A DNA stretch of 64,000 nucleotides from Gibbula magus (Eukaryota; Mollusca; Gastropoda; Trochida; Trochidae), in contig OW388296.1 in assembly GCA_936450465.1 (NCBI GenBank), positions 34,514,086-34,578,085 of the forward strand. Direction: 5' to 3'. The notes beneath the pieces are model-generated. The model had not been told where the DNA came from and ran no database searches. It was given only the letters and a program-made list of their open reading frames with translations. Both the position numbers and the translations under genes were made by a program. Each line of letters opens with the position of its first letter. Position 1 is the stretch's first letter. Below are positions 34,401 to 49,400 of this stretch, one piece after another.

Positions 34401-37400
34401 AACCGTCCATGCGTTCAACGATGAACGCGTTAGAGATGTATCCATACGTATTGACGCGTTAATTTCACCATTGATAATACCGATATATTAACTATTATTT
34501 GCAAGTATTGCCTTCTGCGGTAAGTCATTCTCGCCGTGATGTCATATTGTATATTTATAATCCTGTGGATGCTGTTATCTCGCGAACCATCACAATGCAT
34601 ATGGTTCATGCTGAATATGATATGATCTCGGTGTATACAAAACTAATTAACTGAGGGCATTTTCTAAAACTCTTCTTATTAGCAAATTATGTTGTGTTGT
34701 GTAGCTATTACAGCGGCTCCATAATCAAGATGGCAGGGTTCCCCGCCAAGTACGCGATCTGGCTGGTCCTGGTACCCAATACCATCAACTTCCTGGCGAC
34801 CTTCATCGGGATGTCTCTGGTCGAGCGGCTGGGCAGGAAGATACTCACTGTGGCGAGCTTTGCGGGTAAGATGTTTGCTGGTCAAACAACCACTTGGGCC
34901 AATATGTGATTTTAGTCGTATATCCTAAATGATGAACTCAGATTTAATTAATGCTTTCAGTTGAAATGAATTTTAAAAATTGGCGTTTGTTAGAATAGAC
35001 TATACACTAATTGACATGATGTTTAGATGGGAACCATTCATTTCATTTTGCTTATCATATTGCAGTCCCTGTGTCTGTTATTCATTGCCTTACAACTATC
35101 CATCCTCGATAATCCAGCGCTATTGTTCCGATAAATCTACACACAAGCGCTGGAAAACAGTGAGGGTATTTATCCCTAACCTAGTTACCTCCTCTTGGGT
35201 CCATGTTATCCAATCAGAAACGAAACGCAGACACTATCTGCGTAAACAACTCGACCAATCAAAACGCATCACTACAGTTGTTTATAGAAACAAACATGGC
35301 AGCGGCCGACTCACTCGATTACGATAAAGTTTGTAACAAATTCAGCGAAGAAAACCTGACAGAAACTCCAAAGAAAGTTTTAAGAAGTCTGTACGAGAAG
35401 AAGGGTGGAGGTAAATGATTAAAATCCCTGTGCTACCAGGCGTTCCCAATCATCTGCGAAAGCCAATATCCTGACACGAGAGTGCTTGTTATTTCACCCT
35501 TGATTTCAAGTGATCTCATTGGTTGTTAGAAAGCAAGCGTTTTGCTGAGTCATTGAGAAGGGAGGTAACTAGGTTACGGATAAATACCCTTACTGTTTTC
35601 CAGCGCTTGTGTGTAGATTTATCGGAACAATAGCGCTGGATTATCGAGGATGACAACTATCTAGCGCTCAGAGAACTTTGAAAATCTTTGTCCGATGTCA
35701 AATTTTTAACGACAAGAACAACTTGGGTGTTTATTGCAGACCCAGGGTTTATTTGAGATTCGGGGTCTTTTGAGATCAGCGTCTTTTAGCCCAAAAGCCT
35801 TAGTACTATGTCATATAACGTTACGTGTCCGAGAGGCGATAGGCTTGCATGTATATTGCAGGTGGCTTAGATATCCCAAACCCTAAATGCTTTCGAGCGT
35901 GGATATGTGCGCTTTATAAATATGCACTATTATTATTAAGGATTCAGCATTTATGCTGAATCCTTATTGTTATTGGCGTGTTTTTTTTTATTAAGGATTC
36001 AGCATTTATGCTGAATCCTTATTGTTATTGGCGTGTTTTTTTTTTTTATTATTATTATTTGCACCGATTTTGTATCAGCCACTTTGGCAAGAAGGAATGA
36101 AGCTATCACGACCAAACTTTACAGGCTGATAGTCCTTACTATGTAGTTTTGCCGCGAAGCTTTTGGGCCCAAACAGTTTACCCATTAAAGGTCCAGTTCG
36201 AATCCAAATTCCGATTTTTAACATGGGAAAATTTTTCAAAATGTACCTAGAGACTTGAAACTTTTTCCAAAGGATCCGCAATGACCTTGCGAGCAATAAA
36301 GTAAATCATGACGAAGTCGTCAGTAACGTGCTTTAGCCGCCATCTTGGATTTTCTAACTTTTTCAAATTTTCGGACCCCATGTACCTTTGCGGAAACACC
36401 ACTCCGAAGATATTAGCACCTAAGAGCTGAAACTTTATTTACATATAGCTGAAGCATTGGGGAATAACAAGTTTGTTCTTTTTTGTCCGAAATCATATTA
36501 CTTTTTTCACAGTGACCTTTCAAAGTCAGGCAACTTTTGAAAACCGCGAACTTTCAGGGGCGATAATTCAAAAACCTGACAAGCGAATTGAACGATTTTT
36601 TCAGGAGAGTGAGACAGTAAGATGGTCTTTATGAATCAATAATAAAATCGCTCGCGTACAGTCATTTCCGGTCATAATAAAGAAAAACTTTTTACATAGG
36701 ATTTTTTGTTTAAATGTACTTAGAGACTTTAAACTTTTTGCAAAAGATGCGCAAGAACAATACAAGCGAAAAAGTAAATCATGACCAATTCGTAGGTCAA
36801 GTGGTTTAGCCGCCATCTTGATTTTCTTTAAATTCGTCTGATTTTGACATGTTAAATTTGGGTCTAAATAGTCCCAGTGACACACTAGAGACTCGCAACT
36901 TGTTTTAAAAGATGCTTAATAACTAGACAAGCAAAATGTGTTACCATTGCGGAGTCGTAGGTCAAGTGGTTTCGACGCCAAATTTAAATTTTAATGTTTT
37001 CAAATGTTTTGACCCTGTGCATTTTTGCGGAAACACCACGCCGAAGATATTTGCATCTGAGAGCTGAAACTTAGATGTATAAGCAGCTGAAGCATTGGGG
37101 AACAACAAGTTTCATATCTTATTAGCGAAATCCTATTAACTTTTTCGCAATTATCTTTCAAAGTATGATAACTTTGAATGTTTACCTAGGTTCTTAAACA
37201 AATCGAATTTTCTTAATTCTCCAAAGATATACAATTTACAGAGCAATAAGTGATACCAGTTCGAGTTAAAATCTATTCTACACGTAATGTGAGGTAAAAC
37301 CTGTTCGAAATTCATATGGTATTTATACAATAGTCGATTTAGAAGATTTTGCAAGTGTAAAGAATCATGCTAAGACACGAATAACCGGACAACAGTCTCA

Positions 37401-40400
37401 ACACTGTCTGGTTCATCGTGGCATTACTGGAATTCTTTAAAATTCTTATTTCTCCAAAGATACACATGCTATTAAGCTTTAAGTCATGCCAGTTCGAGTG
37501 GAAATGTATTCTACGCGAACTGAGATATACATACTGGAAGGAATTCATATGATATTTACACACTAGTTGAATTAGATGATTTTCAAGTGAAAAGACTCTT
37601 ATTTAAACTCGAATAACCGGACAACAGTATTGACAATGTCCGGTTCATCGTGGCCTCCCGGAAACCTTTAAAATTCTAATTTCTCCACAGATATACATGC
37701 TACTATGTACTAAATCTTGCCAGTTCGAGTCAAAAGCTATTCTGCGCGAACTGAGAGATACATCCTGGAAAAAAACTCATACGAGATTTACACTGTAGTC
37801 GATTTAGATGCACCAAGTCACAAGTCAAGCTCAGAAACCGGCTCCAGATCCCACCTTTTCAGTTAAGCTAAAACTGTGACGTCAGTAATACGGCTCGAAA
37901 CATCAAAGTGTTCCTTAAGTGAAATTGGTGGTTTTGGATCCGCTTTTTAAGTGTTTTTCCATGTTGGTCTATGTCTTCCAAGTCAGACTTCGTAAGCCAA
38001 CTGGATTTGTCTGTACTGGTTGAGTGAATGGTACATTCCATACGGGTAGTTGTTGTTCACTCTAAATGGGAGAATCATAATTATTACGCTAATAGGCCTA
38101 TACTTACACAAATCGTTACACCACTTTGAAGATATTTGCATCTAAGCGCTACAATTTAGATTTATCTGCAGCTGAAGCATTGGGGAATAACAAGTAACAT
38201 TAAATAACTCCTAATGTTGAAGTTGAACATTTGAACAAGTTGGATATGATAACGATTTTATTGAAGCGTCATGTGGATGAGTTGCTTCCCCTTGACCATC
38301 CTACGATGCTGTGACAACACTATCTCATCAGAGAGACGCAATATCAACTGGAAAAAAGGGCCATTAGCACGATAATTTATATGACTAATGAGTTTTAAAC
38401 ATAAGTTCATCAAATTTGACTTTCATTTTGATGTGTGAACAGGATATTCACACTTTCGTTTTGGCGTACATTGTGTTGTTGGGGGTCAGGCCTGTTATAT
38501 ATGGTGCTATTGTATCGAGAAGTACTGAATGTTGCCGAACATTACCAATTTGAAGACAGTCGACTCAGTTTAGTGACGATATATATGTAAAAGTAGTTCT
38601 GCTCGAAAACCGGACACTGCATCACGATTAACGCACATGTATCAGCCAAAGAAACAGACAAATCTAGGTTGATTATTCTTGAAAGATCTGTGCATGTAAA
38701 TCGGACTATAGTTTCGGGTCTTCAAATATTTTATATGATTCACATTGAGTGTAATGCACACATACATTGGTATGCAATTTGTTATCTTTACATAATATAG
38801 AATTATTAAGGAACGTAGCACGAGTCAACGAATTAACACTTCATTCATTCATAAACAAGATTTTACTATTGTCATAGTACGCTAATTCCATATAAGGCAA
38901 GGTGTTTTTTTCATCCGCCAAAAGAGTTCCTTGTCCATCATTCATACAATACGCATGCGGCAATTGATTAACAAACTTATCAATGAAACTGTGCTCGTTT
39001 TAAGCAAGTCTTTCACACAGTATACCTATTGTAACCATTCAATGCGTATTCTAAAACCAGCCAAGGGTAACGGATTTGAGACATCATTGTCTCGTATCCA
39101 CACACATTTATTCTGCCGTTTCTCACACTTTAAAGCCCTGTTCTACATCTTCATTGTCCGTCGATTCTAAACTATTTCAAATCTATTCGTTCTCTTTTCC
39201 TTTTATTCAAACATTATTATTAAATGGTATTCTACCTAACCAGTACGCCAATTTCTCCCTTTTGAAAATAGGTCTGAAACAACCACTTCCGGTCTATTTA
39301 TTTACGTAAGTACAGCTCAAACCATTGTATATAGTCACACAATTGTTAGATTTTAACACGAAACTTTGGATCTCAATATTCCTAGAGATATGCTAGACAC
39401 TTAATTAAAACACTTGAAACTGCTGAATCCGTTTGTCGTCGCTTGCGACTATATTTATTATTATTATTTGCACCGATTTTGTGAGTGGCACTTTGGCAAG
39501 AAGGATTGCAGCTATTACAACCAAATTTTACATTCTGATAGCTCTTACTATGAAGTTGATCCTAGCAGCATCTGGGCCCAATCAGTTCACCCATTAAAGG
39601 TCCAGTTCGAATCCAAATTCCGATTTTTAACATGGGAAAAATTTTCAAAATGCACCTAGAGACTTGAAACTTTTTCCAAAAGATTCGCAATGACCTTGCG
39701 AGCAATAAAGTAAATCATGGCGAAGTCGTCAGTCACGTGCTTTAGCCGCCATCTTGGATTTTTTAAGTTTTTCAAATTTTCGGACCCCATGTACCTTTGC
39801 GGAAACACCACTCCGAAGATATTAGCGCCTAAGAGCTGAAACTTTATTTACATATAGCTGAAGCATTGGGGAATAACAAGTTTGTTCTCTTTTGAGCGAA
39901 ATCCTAATACTTTTTTCACAGTGATCTTTCAAAGTCAGGCAACTTTTGAAAACCGCGAACTTTCAGGGGCGATAATTCAAAAACCTGACAATCGAATTGA
40001 GCGATTTTTTCAGGAGAGTGAGACAGTACTATGGTCTTTATGAATCAATAATAACATCGCTCGCGTACAGTCATTTCCGGTCATAATAAAGAAAAACTTT
40101 TTACATGGGAATTTTTTTAAAAATGTACTTAGAGACTTTAAACTTTTTGCAAAAGATGTGCAAGAACAATACAAGCAAAAAAGTAAATCATGATAAATTC
40201 GAAGGTCACGTGGTTTAGCCGCCATTTTGATTTTCTTTAAATTCGTCTGATTTTGACAGGTTAAATTTCGCTCTAAATAATCCAAGTGACACACTAGAGA
40301 CTCGCAACTTGTTTTTAAATATGTTTAATAACTAGACAAGCAAAATATGTTACCATTGCGAAGTCGTAGATCTAGTGGTTTCGACGCCATATATACATTT

Positions 40401-43400
40401 TAACGTTTTCAAATGTTTTAACCCTGTGCATCTTTGCGGAAACGCCACGACGAAGATATTTGCATCTGAGAGCTGAAACTTAGATGTATAAGCAGCTGAA
40501 GTATTGGGGAACAAAAAGTTTCATATCTTATTAGCGAAATCCTATTCACTTTTTCACAATTATCTTTCAAAGTATGATAACTTTGAATGTTTACCTAGGT
40601 TCTTAAACAAATCGAATTTTCTTATTTCTCCAAAGATATACAATTTACAGAGCAATAAGTCATACCAGTTCGAGTTAAAATCTATTCTACGCGTAATGTG
40701 AGGTAAAATCTGTTCGAAATTTATATGATATTTATACAATAGTCGATTTAGAAGATTTTGCAAGTGTAAAGAATCATGCTAAGACACGAATAACCGGACA
40801 CCAGTCTCAACACTGTCTGGTTCATCGTGGCCTTAATGGATTTCTTTAAAATTATTACTTCTCCAAAGATACACATGCTATTAAGCTTTAAGTCATGCCA
40901 GTTCGAGTGGAAATGTATTCTACGCGAACTGAGATATACATACTGGAAGGAATTCATATGATTTTTACACACTAGTTGAATTAGATGATTTTCAAGTGAA
41001 AAGACTCTTACTTAAACTCGAATAACCGGACAACAGTATCGACAATGTCCGGTTCATCGTGGCCTCCCGGAAACCTTTAAAATTCTAATTTCTCCACAGA
41101 TATACATGCTACTATGTACTAAATCATACCAGTTCGAGTGAAAAGCTATTCTGCGCGAACTGAGAGATACATCCTGGAAAAAACTCATACGATATTTACA
41201 CTGTAGTCGATTTAGATGCACCAAGTCACAAGTCAAGCTCAGAAACCGGCTCCAGATCCGACCTTTTCAGTTAAGCTAAACTGTGACGTCAGTAATACGG
41301 CTCGAAACATCAAAGTTTTTCTTAAGTGTAATTGGTGGTTTTGGATCCCCTTTTAAGTGTTTTTCCATGTTTCAGTTGAAGCCGTGGGGCCTTCTGTTTG
41401 GGGTATACCCCCACCCCCCAGTCCCCACCCCGAACCCCCAAGCCATGTCTCTTCACTTCTTATCTTTACTATAATTTATTATTATTAAAAAATTCTTGCT
41501 GTCTTTTGGACTTAAACATTTAATTTAATCCCCACCTTTTTATATTTTATTATGGAGGTGTACTTACACTTTGAAATTATCTGTTTTTATGTTTTATAGC
41601 TTTCAGCTTAAGTAAGTACAACTTCCCAATGCAAGGCATAACTCTTGCCAGTCTCCATTACTGGCTGATTAAGGCCTTGCAGTATTTTTTTGCGTTGTAC
41701 CCTACACATTGTCAATGGGGGTGGTTCCCGATGGCAGGTGGGATGAGGATGTAGTGTCTTCATGTACACGTTGGTCTATGTCTTCCAAGTCAGACTTCGT
41801 AAGCCAAATGGATTTGTCTGTACTGGTTGAGTGAATGGTACATTCCATACGGGTAGTTAATGTTCACTCTAAATGGGAGAATCATAATTATTACGCTAAT
41901 AGGCCTATACTTAAACAAATCGTTACACCACTTTGAAGATATTTGCATCTAAGCGCTACAACTTAGATTTATCTGCAGCTGAAGCATTGGGGAATAACAA
42001 GTAACATTAAATAACTCCTAATGTTGAAGCTGAACATTTAAACAAGTCGGATATGATAACGATTTTATTGAAGCGTCATGTGGATGAGTTGCTTCCCCTT
42101 GACCATCCTACGATGCTGTGACAACACTATCTCATCAGAGAGACTCAATATCAACTGGAAAAAAGGGCCATTCGCACGATAATTTACATGACTAATGAGT
42201 TTTAAACATAAGTTCATCAAATTTGACTTTCATTTTGATGTGTGAACAGGATATTCACACTTTCGTTTTGGCGTACATTGTGTTGTTGGGGGTCAGGCCT
42301 GTTATATATGGTGCTATTGTATCGAGAAGTACTGAATGTTGTCGAACATTACCAATTTGAAGACAGTCGACTCAGTAAAGTGACGATATATATGTAAAAG
42401 TAGTTCTGGTCGAAAACCGGACACTGCATCACGATTAACGTACATGTATCAGCCAAAGAAACAGACAAATCTAGGTTGATTATGCTTGAAAGATCTGTAC
42501 ATGTAAATCGGACTATAGTTTCGGGTCTTCAAATATTGTATATGATTCACATTGAGTGTAATGCACACAGACATTGGTATGCAATTTGTTATCTTTACAT
42601 AATAGAGAATTATTAAGGAACGTAGCACGAGTCAACGAATTAACACTTCATTCATTCATAAACAAGATTTTACTATTGTCATAGTACGCTAATTCCATAT
42701 AAGGCAAGGTGGTTTTTTCATCCGCCAAAAGAGTTCCTTGTCCATCATTCATACATTACGCATGTGGCAATTGATTAACAAACTTGTCAATGAAACTGCG
42801 CTCGTTTTAAGCAAGTCTTTCACACAGTATACATTTTGTAACCATTCAATGCGTATTCTAAAACCAGCCAAGGGTAACGGATTTGAGACATCATTGTCTC
42901 GTATCCACAGACATTGATTCTGCCGTTTCTCACACTTTAAAGCCCTGTTCTACATCTTCATTGTCCGTGCATTTCTAAACTATTTCAAATCTATTCGTTC
43001 TCTTTTCCTTTTATTCAAATATTATTATTAAATGCTATTCTACCTAACCAGTACGCCAATTTCTCCCTTTTGAAAATAGGTCTGAAACAACCACTTCAGG
43101 TCTATTTATTTACGTTAGTACAGCTCAAACCATTGTATATAGTCACACAATTGTTAGATTTTAACACGAAACTTTGGATCTCAATATTCCTAGAGATATG
43201 CTAGACACTTAATTAAAACAATTGAAACGGCTGAATCCGTTTGTCGTCGCTTGCGACTATATTTAAGGATTCAGCATTTATGCTGAATCCTTATTGTTAT
43301 TGGCGTGTTTTTTATTATTAAGGATTCAGCATTTATGCTGAATCCTTATTGTTATTGGCGTGTTTTTTTTTTTTTTTATTATTATTCCACGGATTTTGTC

Positions 43401-46400
43401 AGTGGCACTTTGGCAAGAAGGAATGTAGCTATTACATCCAAACTTTACAGGCTGATAGCCCTAACTGTGTAGTTTTGCCGCGAAGCTTTTGGGCCCAAAC
43501 AGTTCACCCATTAAAGGTCCAGTTCGAATCCAAATTCCGATTTTTAACATGGGATTTTTTTTCAAAATGCACCTAGAGACTTGGAACTTTTACCAAAAGA
43601 TCCGCAATGACATTGTGAGCAATAAAGTAAATCATGGCGAAGTCGTCAGTCACGTGGTTTAGCCGCCATCTTGGATTTTCTACCTTTTTCAAATTTTCGG
43701 ACCCCATGTACCTTTGCGGAAACACCACTCCGAAGATATTTGCACCAAAGAGCTGAAACTTTATTTATATATAGCTGACACATTGGGGAATAACAAGTTT
43801 GTTATTGTTTGTGCGAATTCCTAATACTTTTTTCACAGTGACCTTTCAAAATCAGGCAACTTTTGAAAACCGCAAACTTTCAGGGGCGATAATTCAAAAA
43901 CCTGACTATCGAATTGAACGATTTTTTCAGGAAAGTGAGACAGTACTATGGTCTTTATGAATCAATAATAAAATCGCTCGCGTACAGTCATTTCCGGTCA
44001 TAATAAAGAAACACTTTTTACATAGGAATTTTTTTTTAAATGTACTTAGAGACTTTAAACTTTTTGCAAAAGATGCGCAAGAACACTACAAGCAAAAAAG
44101 TAAATCATGACAAATTCGTAGGTCACGTGGTTTAGCCGCCATTTTGATTTTCTTTAAATTCGTCTGATTTTGACATGTTAAATTTCGCTCTTAAAAATCC
44201 CAGTGACACACTAGAGACTCTCAACTTGTTTTAAAAGATGCTTAATAACTAGACAAGCAAAATATGTTACCATTGCGGAGTCGTAGGTGGTTTCGACGCC
44301 ATATTTAAATTTTAACGTTTTCAAATGTTTTGACCCTGTGCATTTTTGCGGAAACACCACGCCGAAGATATTTGCATCTGAGAGCTGAAACTTAGATGTA
44401 TAAGCAGCTGAAGCATTGGGGAACAACAAGTTTCATATCTTATTAGCGAAATCCTATTAACTTTTTCACAATTATCTTTCAAAGTATGATAACTTTGAAT
44501 GTTTACCTAGGTTTTTAAACAAATCGAATTTTCTTATTTCTCGAAAGATATACAATTTACAGAGCAATAAGTCATACCAGTTCGAGTTCAAATCTATTCT
44601 ACGCGTTATGTGAGGTAAAACCCGTTCGAAATTCATATGATATTTATACAATAGTCGATTTAGAAGAGTTTGCAAGTGTAAAGAATCATGCTAAGACACG
44701 AATAACCGGACACCAGTCTCAACACTGTCTGGTTCATCGTGGCCTTACTGGAATTCTTTAAAATTCTTATTTCTCCAAAGATACACATGCTATTAAGCTT
44801 TAAGTCATGCCAGTTCGAGTGGAAATGTAATCTACACGAACTGAGATATACATACTGGAAGGAATTCATATGATATTTACACACTAGTTGAATTAGATGA
44901 TATCCAAGTGAAAAGACTCATACTTAAACTCGAATAACCGGACAACAGTATCGACAATGTCCGGTTCAACGTGGCCTCCCGGAAACCTTTAAAATTCTAA
45001 TTTCTCCACAGATATACATGGCACTATGTATTCAATCATACCAGTTCGAGTGAAAAGCTATTCCGCGCGAACTGAGAGATACATCTTGGAACAAACTCAT
45101 ACGATATTTACACTGTAGTCGATTTAGATGCACCAAGTCACAAGTCAAGCTCAGAATCCGGCTCCAGATCCGACCTTTTCAGTTAAGCTAAACTGTGACG
45201 TCAGTTATACGGCTCGAAACATCGAAGTTTTCCTTAAGTGAAATTGGTGGTTTTGGATCCGTTTTTTGAGTTTTTTCCATGTTTCAGTTGAAGCCGTGGG
45301 GCCTTCTGTTTGGGGTATACCCCCACCCCCCAGTCCCCATCCCGACCCCCCAAGCCATGTCGCTTCACTTCTTATCTTTACTATCATTTAATATTCAAAA
45401 ATTCTTGCTGTCTTTTGGACTTGAACATTTAATTTACTCACCACCTTTTTTATATTTTATTATGGAGGTGTACTTACACTTTGAAATTATCTGTTTTTAT
45501 GTTTGATAGCTTTCAGTTTAAGTAAGTACAACTTCCCAATGCAAGGCATAACTCTTGCCAGTCTCCATTACTAGCTGATTTAGGCCTTGCAGTATTTCCT
45601 TAAGAAATCTGTGTTTAGAAATTCAGGCCCGTTATGCATTTCTGGTTGACACAACAAAGCGAGGGAAATACCGCAAGGGTTAAATCAGCCAGTAATGCAG
45701 ACTGGCAAGAGCTATGCCTTGCGGTTGGAAGTTGAAGTAAGAGTAAGAGTTGCTTCCCCTTGACCACGATGCTGTGACAACACTATCTCATCAGAGAGAC
45801 GCAATATCAACTGGAAAAAGGGCCAAAAGCACGATAATTTATATGACTAATGAGTTTTAAATATAAGTTCATCAAATTTGACTTTCATTTTGATGTGTGA
45901 ACAGGAAATTCACACTTTCGTTTTCGCTTACATTGTGTTGTTGGGGTCAGCCCTGTTATATATGGTGCTATTGTATCGAGAAGTACTGAATGTTGCCGAA
46001 AATTACCAATTGAAGACAGTCGACTCAGTATAGTTACGATATATATGTAAAAATAGTTCTGCTCGAAAACCGGACACTGCATCACGATGAACGCACATCT
46101 ATCAGCCAACGAAACAGACAAATCTAGGTTGATTATGCTTGAAAGATCTGGCATGTAAATCGGACTGTAGTTTCGGGTCTTCAAATATTTTATATGATTC
46201 ACATTGAGTGTAATGCACACAGACATTGGTATGCAATTTGTTATCTTTACATAATAGAGAATTATTAAGGAACGTAGCACGAGTCAACGAATTAACACTT
46301 CATTCATTCATAAACAAGATGTTACTATTGTCACAGTACGCTAATTCCATATAAGGCAAGGTGTTTTTTTCATCCGCCGAAAGAGCTCTTTGTCCATCAT

Positions 46401-49400
46401 TCATACATTACGCATGTGGCAATTGATTAACAAACTTATCAATGAAACTACGCTCGTTTTAAGCAAGTCTTTCACACAGTATACCTATTGTAACCATTCA
46501 ATGCATATTATAAAACCAGCTAAGGGGAACGGATTTGAGACATCATTGTCTGGTATCCACAGACATTTATTCTGCCGTTTCTCACACTTTAAAGCCCTGT
46601 TCTACATCTTCATTGTCCTTGCATTTCTAAACTATTTCAATTCTATTCCTTCTCTTTTCCTTTTATTCAAACATTATTATTAAATGGTATTCTACCTAAT
46701 CAGTACGCCAATTGCTCCCTTTTGAAAATAGGTCTGAAACAACCACTTCCGGTCTATTTATTTACGTAAGTACAAGCTCACACCATTGTATATAGTCACA
46801 CAATTGTTCGATTTTAACATGTAAACTTTGGGTCTCAATACTCCTAGATATATGCTAGAGATTTGAAACTTGTTTTAAATAATACGCAGCAACATAGGAC
46901 AGATGTCTTAATTAAAACAATTGAAACGCTGAATCCGCTTGTCGTCGCTTGCGACTATATTTATTATTATTATTATTATTAAATGCCCAAAGAATGATCC
47001 TTTGTCTACTCATAGTTCCAGTCGATTTTTTACATGTGTTGGTGTTATATTGTATTGTTTGCCCCTTTGTTTACAGGTGTCGCTGCCGCTTTGGTGTTAC
47101 TGGCGGTGGGGTTTCAGCTCTCTGCTATAAACTCTCCACAAATCAACAAAAATATAACAGAGGTGGATATTAATGGAACTCTAATTTCCGACGAATGTAC
47201 AGAATATAGGTGAGCTTCAAACCACACTCATGTCATCCGCTGTTTTAAACTGTGAGTACAACCAAGGATTTAGATAGAATCTAAATCCTTGGTACAACAT
47301 ATGAACTTTATTACACAATGTATTCTTTCAGTATATGTGACGAGTGTATAAACAACAAGAAGTGCGGATTCTGTTATGATGAGGTAACTGCGGGTTCGTG
47401 CCTATTGCAATCTTCAGATGAATCCAACTCTCAGTCAGGCCGGTGCAACAGCACGAAGAATACCGATTTGCACTTCTCAACAGACTACTGTCCTACCGAC
47501 TACTCGTGGATGATTATACTTGGACTCGCTGTCTTCCTTCTCGCTTTTGCTCCAGGTATATTCGCCACTTTCTCCATAATCTCCGGGGCTACCGTTCGCG
47601 GTTTATCAATACCCCTGGATTCAAAGTGTTTTTGGTGAGACATTCCCTTAACATGTAAACACTGTGATTGTTCGTCGACCCTAAGTATATAGTTAGGGTT
47701 AGTAAAGAATACATTTCGTAACAATGATAATTCAGTAAAATGAAAATAAGTTTGGACTGATACTATTTAAATTATCTACCATTTTAACCGTTCCATTAAA
47801 CATATACACACCGATAGAATGCACGATATTTTACTTGAAATAATATTATCAAATGTAGTCAAATGCTGCTACCCTCAATATATGATCTCGGGAAGCTGAC
47901 CTAGAAGCGGTATTTAGCATGCTCATATATCTAATAGTTAACAATTGCAAACACTGAGCTGGAAATGTGTGCAATGACGACAATGCATGCTTTATGGCAG
48001 ATTACATAATTTTAGCGCACTTGAAATTTCCTTTCAGCTTAAATCTAACTACAACGATCTTATGCAATACTTTCAGGAATCGGACCTATGGTTTGGACAA
48101 TAACATCGGAAATATTTCCTCTCTGGGCGCGGAGTACGTGTGTTGCCATAACAACGGCAGTCAACTGGATCTGTAACCTCATAGTGTCCTTCTCCTTCCT
48201 TACCCTCACTGAAACCATTACCAAATATGGTATGTATCACTGTAGGAAATTCTTTCTGAATATTTGCATGAGTGACAATCGCGTGTTTTGAAATCCACAT
48301 TACCATGCAGGACATGAGACAACAGTACATTAAAGATTATATCTAAAACCAGCAACTGCGATGCCTACCTTGCCCTGTTTTTCAAAAGCGCCTCCATATT
48401 TAAAATCTATATAATTGCAATTGCCTTTAGACTGTCATTGCTTTTAAATGGTGTTTGTGAATGAACATTCCTAATGCATGTTTTGAAAGGAATATTCCAC
48501 TTACTGGTTGTAATAGGTATATAAACTACTGGTTCCCGAACAAAATTAGTGGTACATTATAAATACGTCATTCTTTGTTCGATTGTACTTGGAGGAAAGA
48601 AAGACAGACATTTTAAAAATCTCTTATTAGCTCATCAGGCCAGAAAGGCCCAATGGACTTCTGGTATGGCGTGACGTCCGACCACTGGCTCTAGAAAACC
48701 GAAATCATGTAAACAGACTTCATGACCAATGATGATTATTAATTGTAGATTTGGTGACCTATGTCGACCCCCAAAAAGTATCACAGGGTTCACGACCAAA
48801 GGAAAAACCTTAGAAAACTGAAATGTTGTTTACATATAATACGAGTCACAGGGGTCACGATCTAAAAACCTATTTTCATATTCTCAAATTAGAAAGGCCC
48901 TAGAAAGCTGAAATCGTTTGTACAGACTCCTTCGGGATTATAAGTTGTAGATTTGGTTACCATGCATGTGACCCAAAGAAGGGCCACAACCTCAAAGCCT
49001 ATTTAACTTCCGTCTCCACTACGAACAATACTAAACATTTGTTAGCCCGCTGACAAATACCTGTTGTAAATTTGCATTTTGAAGCTAATAAAGTAGGCTT
49101 ATACATTTGTATAGCCTATAATGAGCTATAGCGCCATGTGGCTCTATTTTTACTTCTTTGGTACGAAAATACCGTCAAAATAAACAATACACAATATACA
49201 ATCCCTTTGGTATCAAAATCAATGTAGTATGAAATCCAAATCCAAATTAGTAATTGACGACTTTAACATAAATGTTGATTTTGAGAAGTGAATGTCCGAA
49301 GGCAGCTCATTACCGAAGTATGGTCAATATGTTTGCAGTCAAGCAGATGGTTTAGAGAGTAAAGTTAACTATACGTGGACATTTGAAAGCAGGTAAACAA

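Noticed and set aside
37151..37563. Recurrent 60-94 codon frames in the intron 5 units (e.g. 37151-37354, 40560-40763, 44472-44675)
   Set aside because: They recur only because the units are duplicated. Several are disrupted between units and none has a domain.
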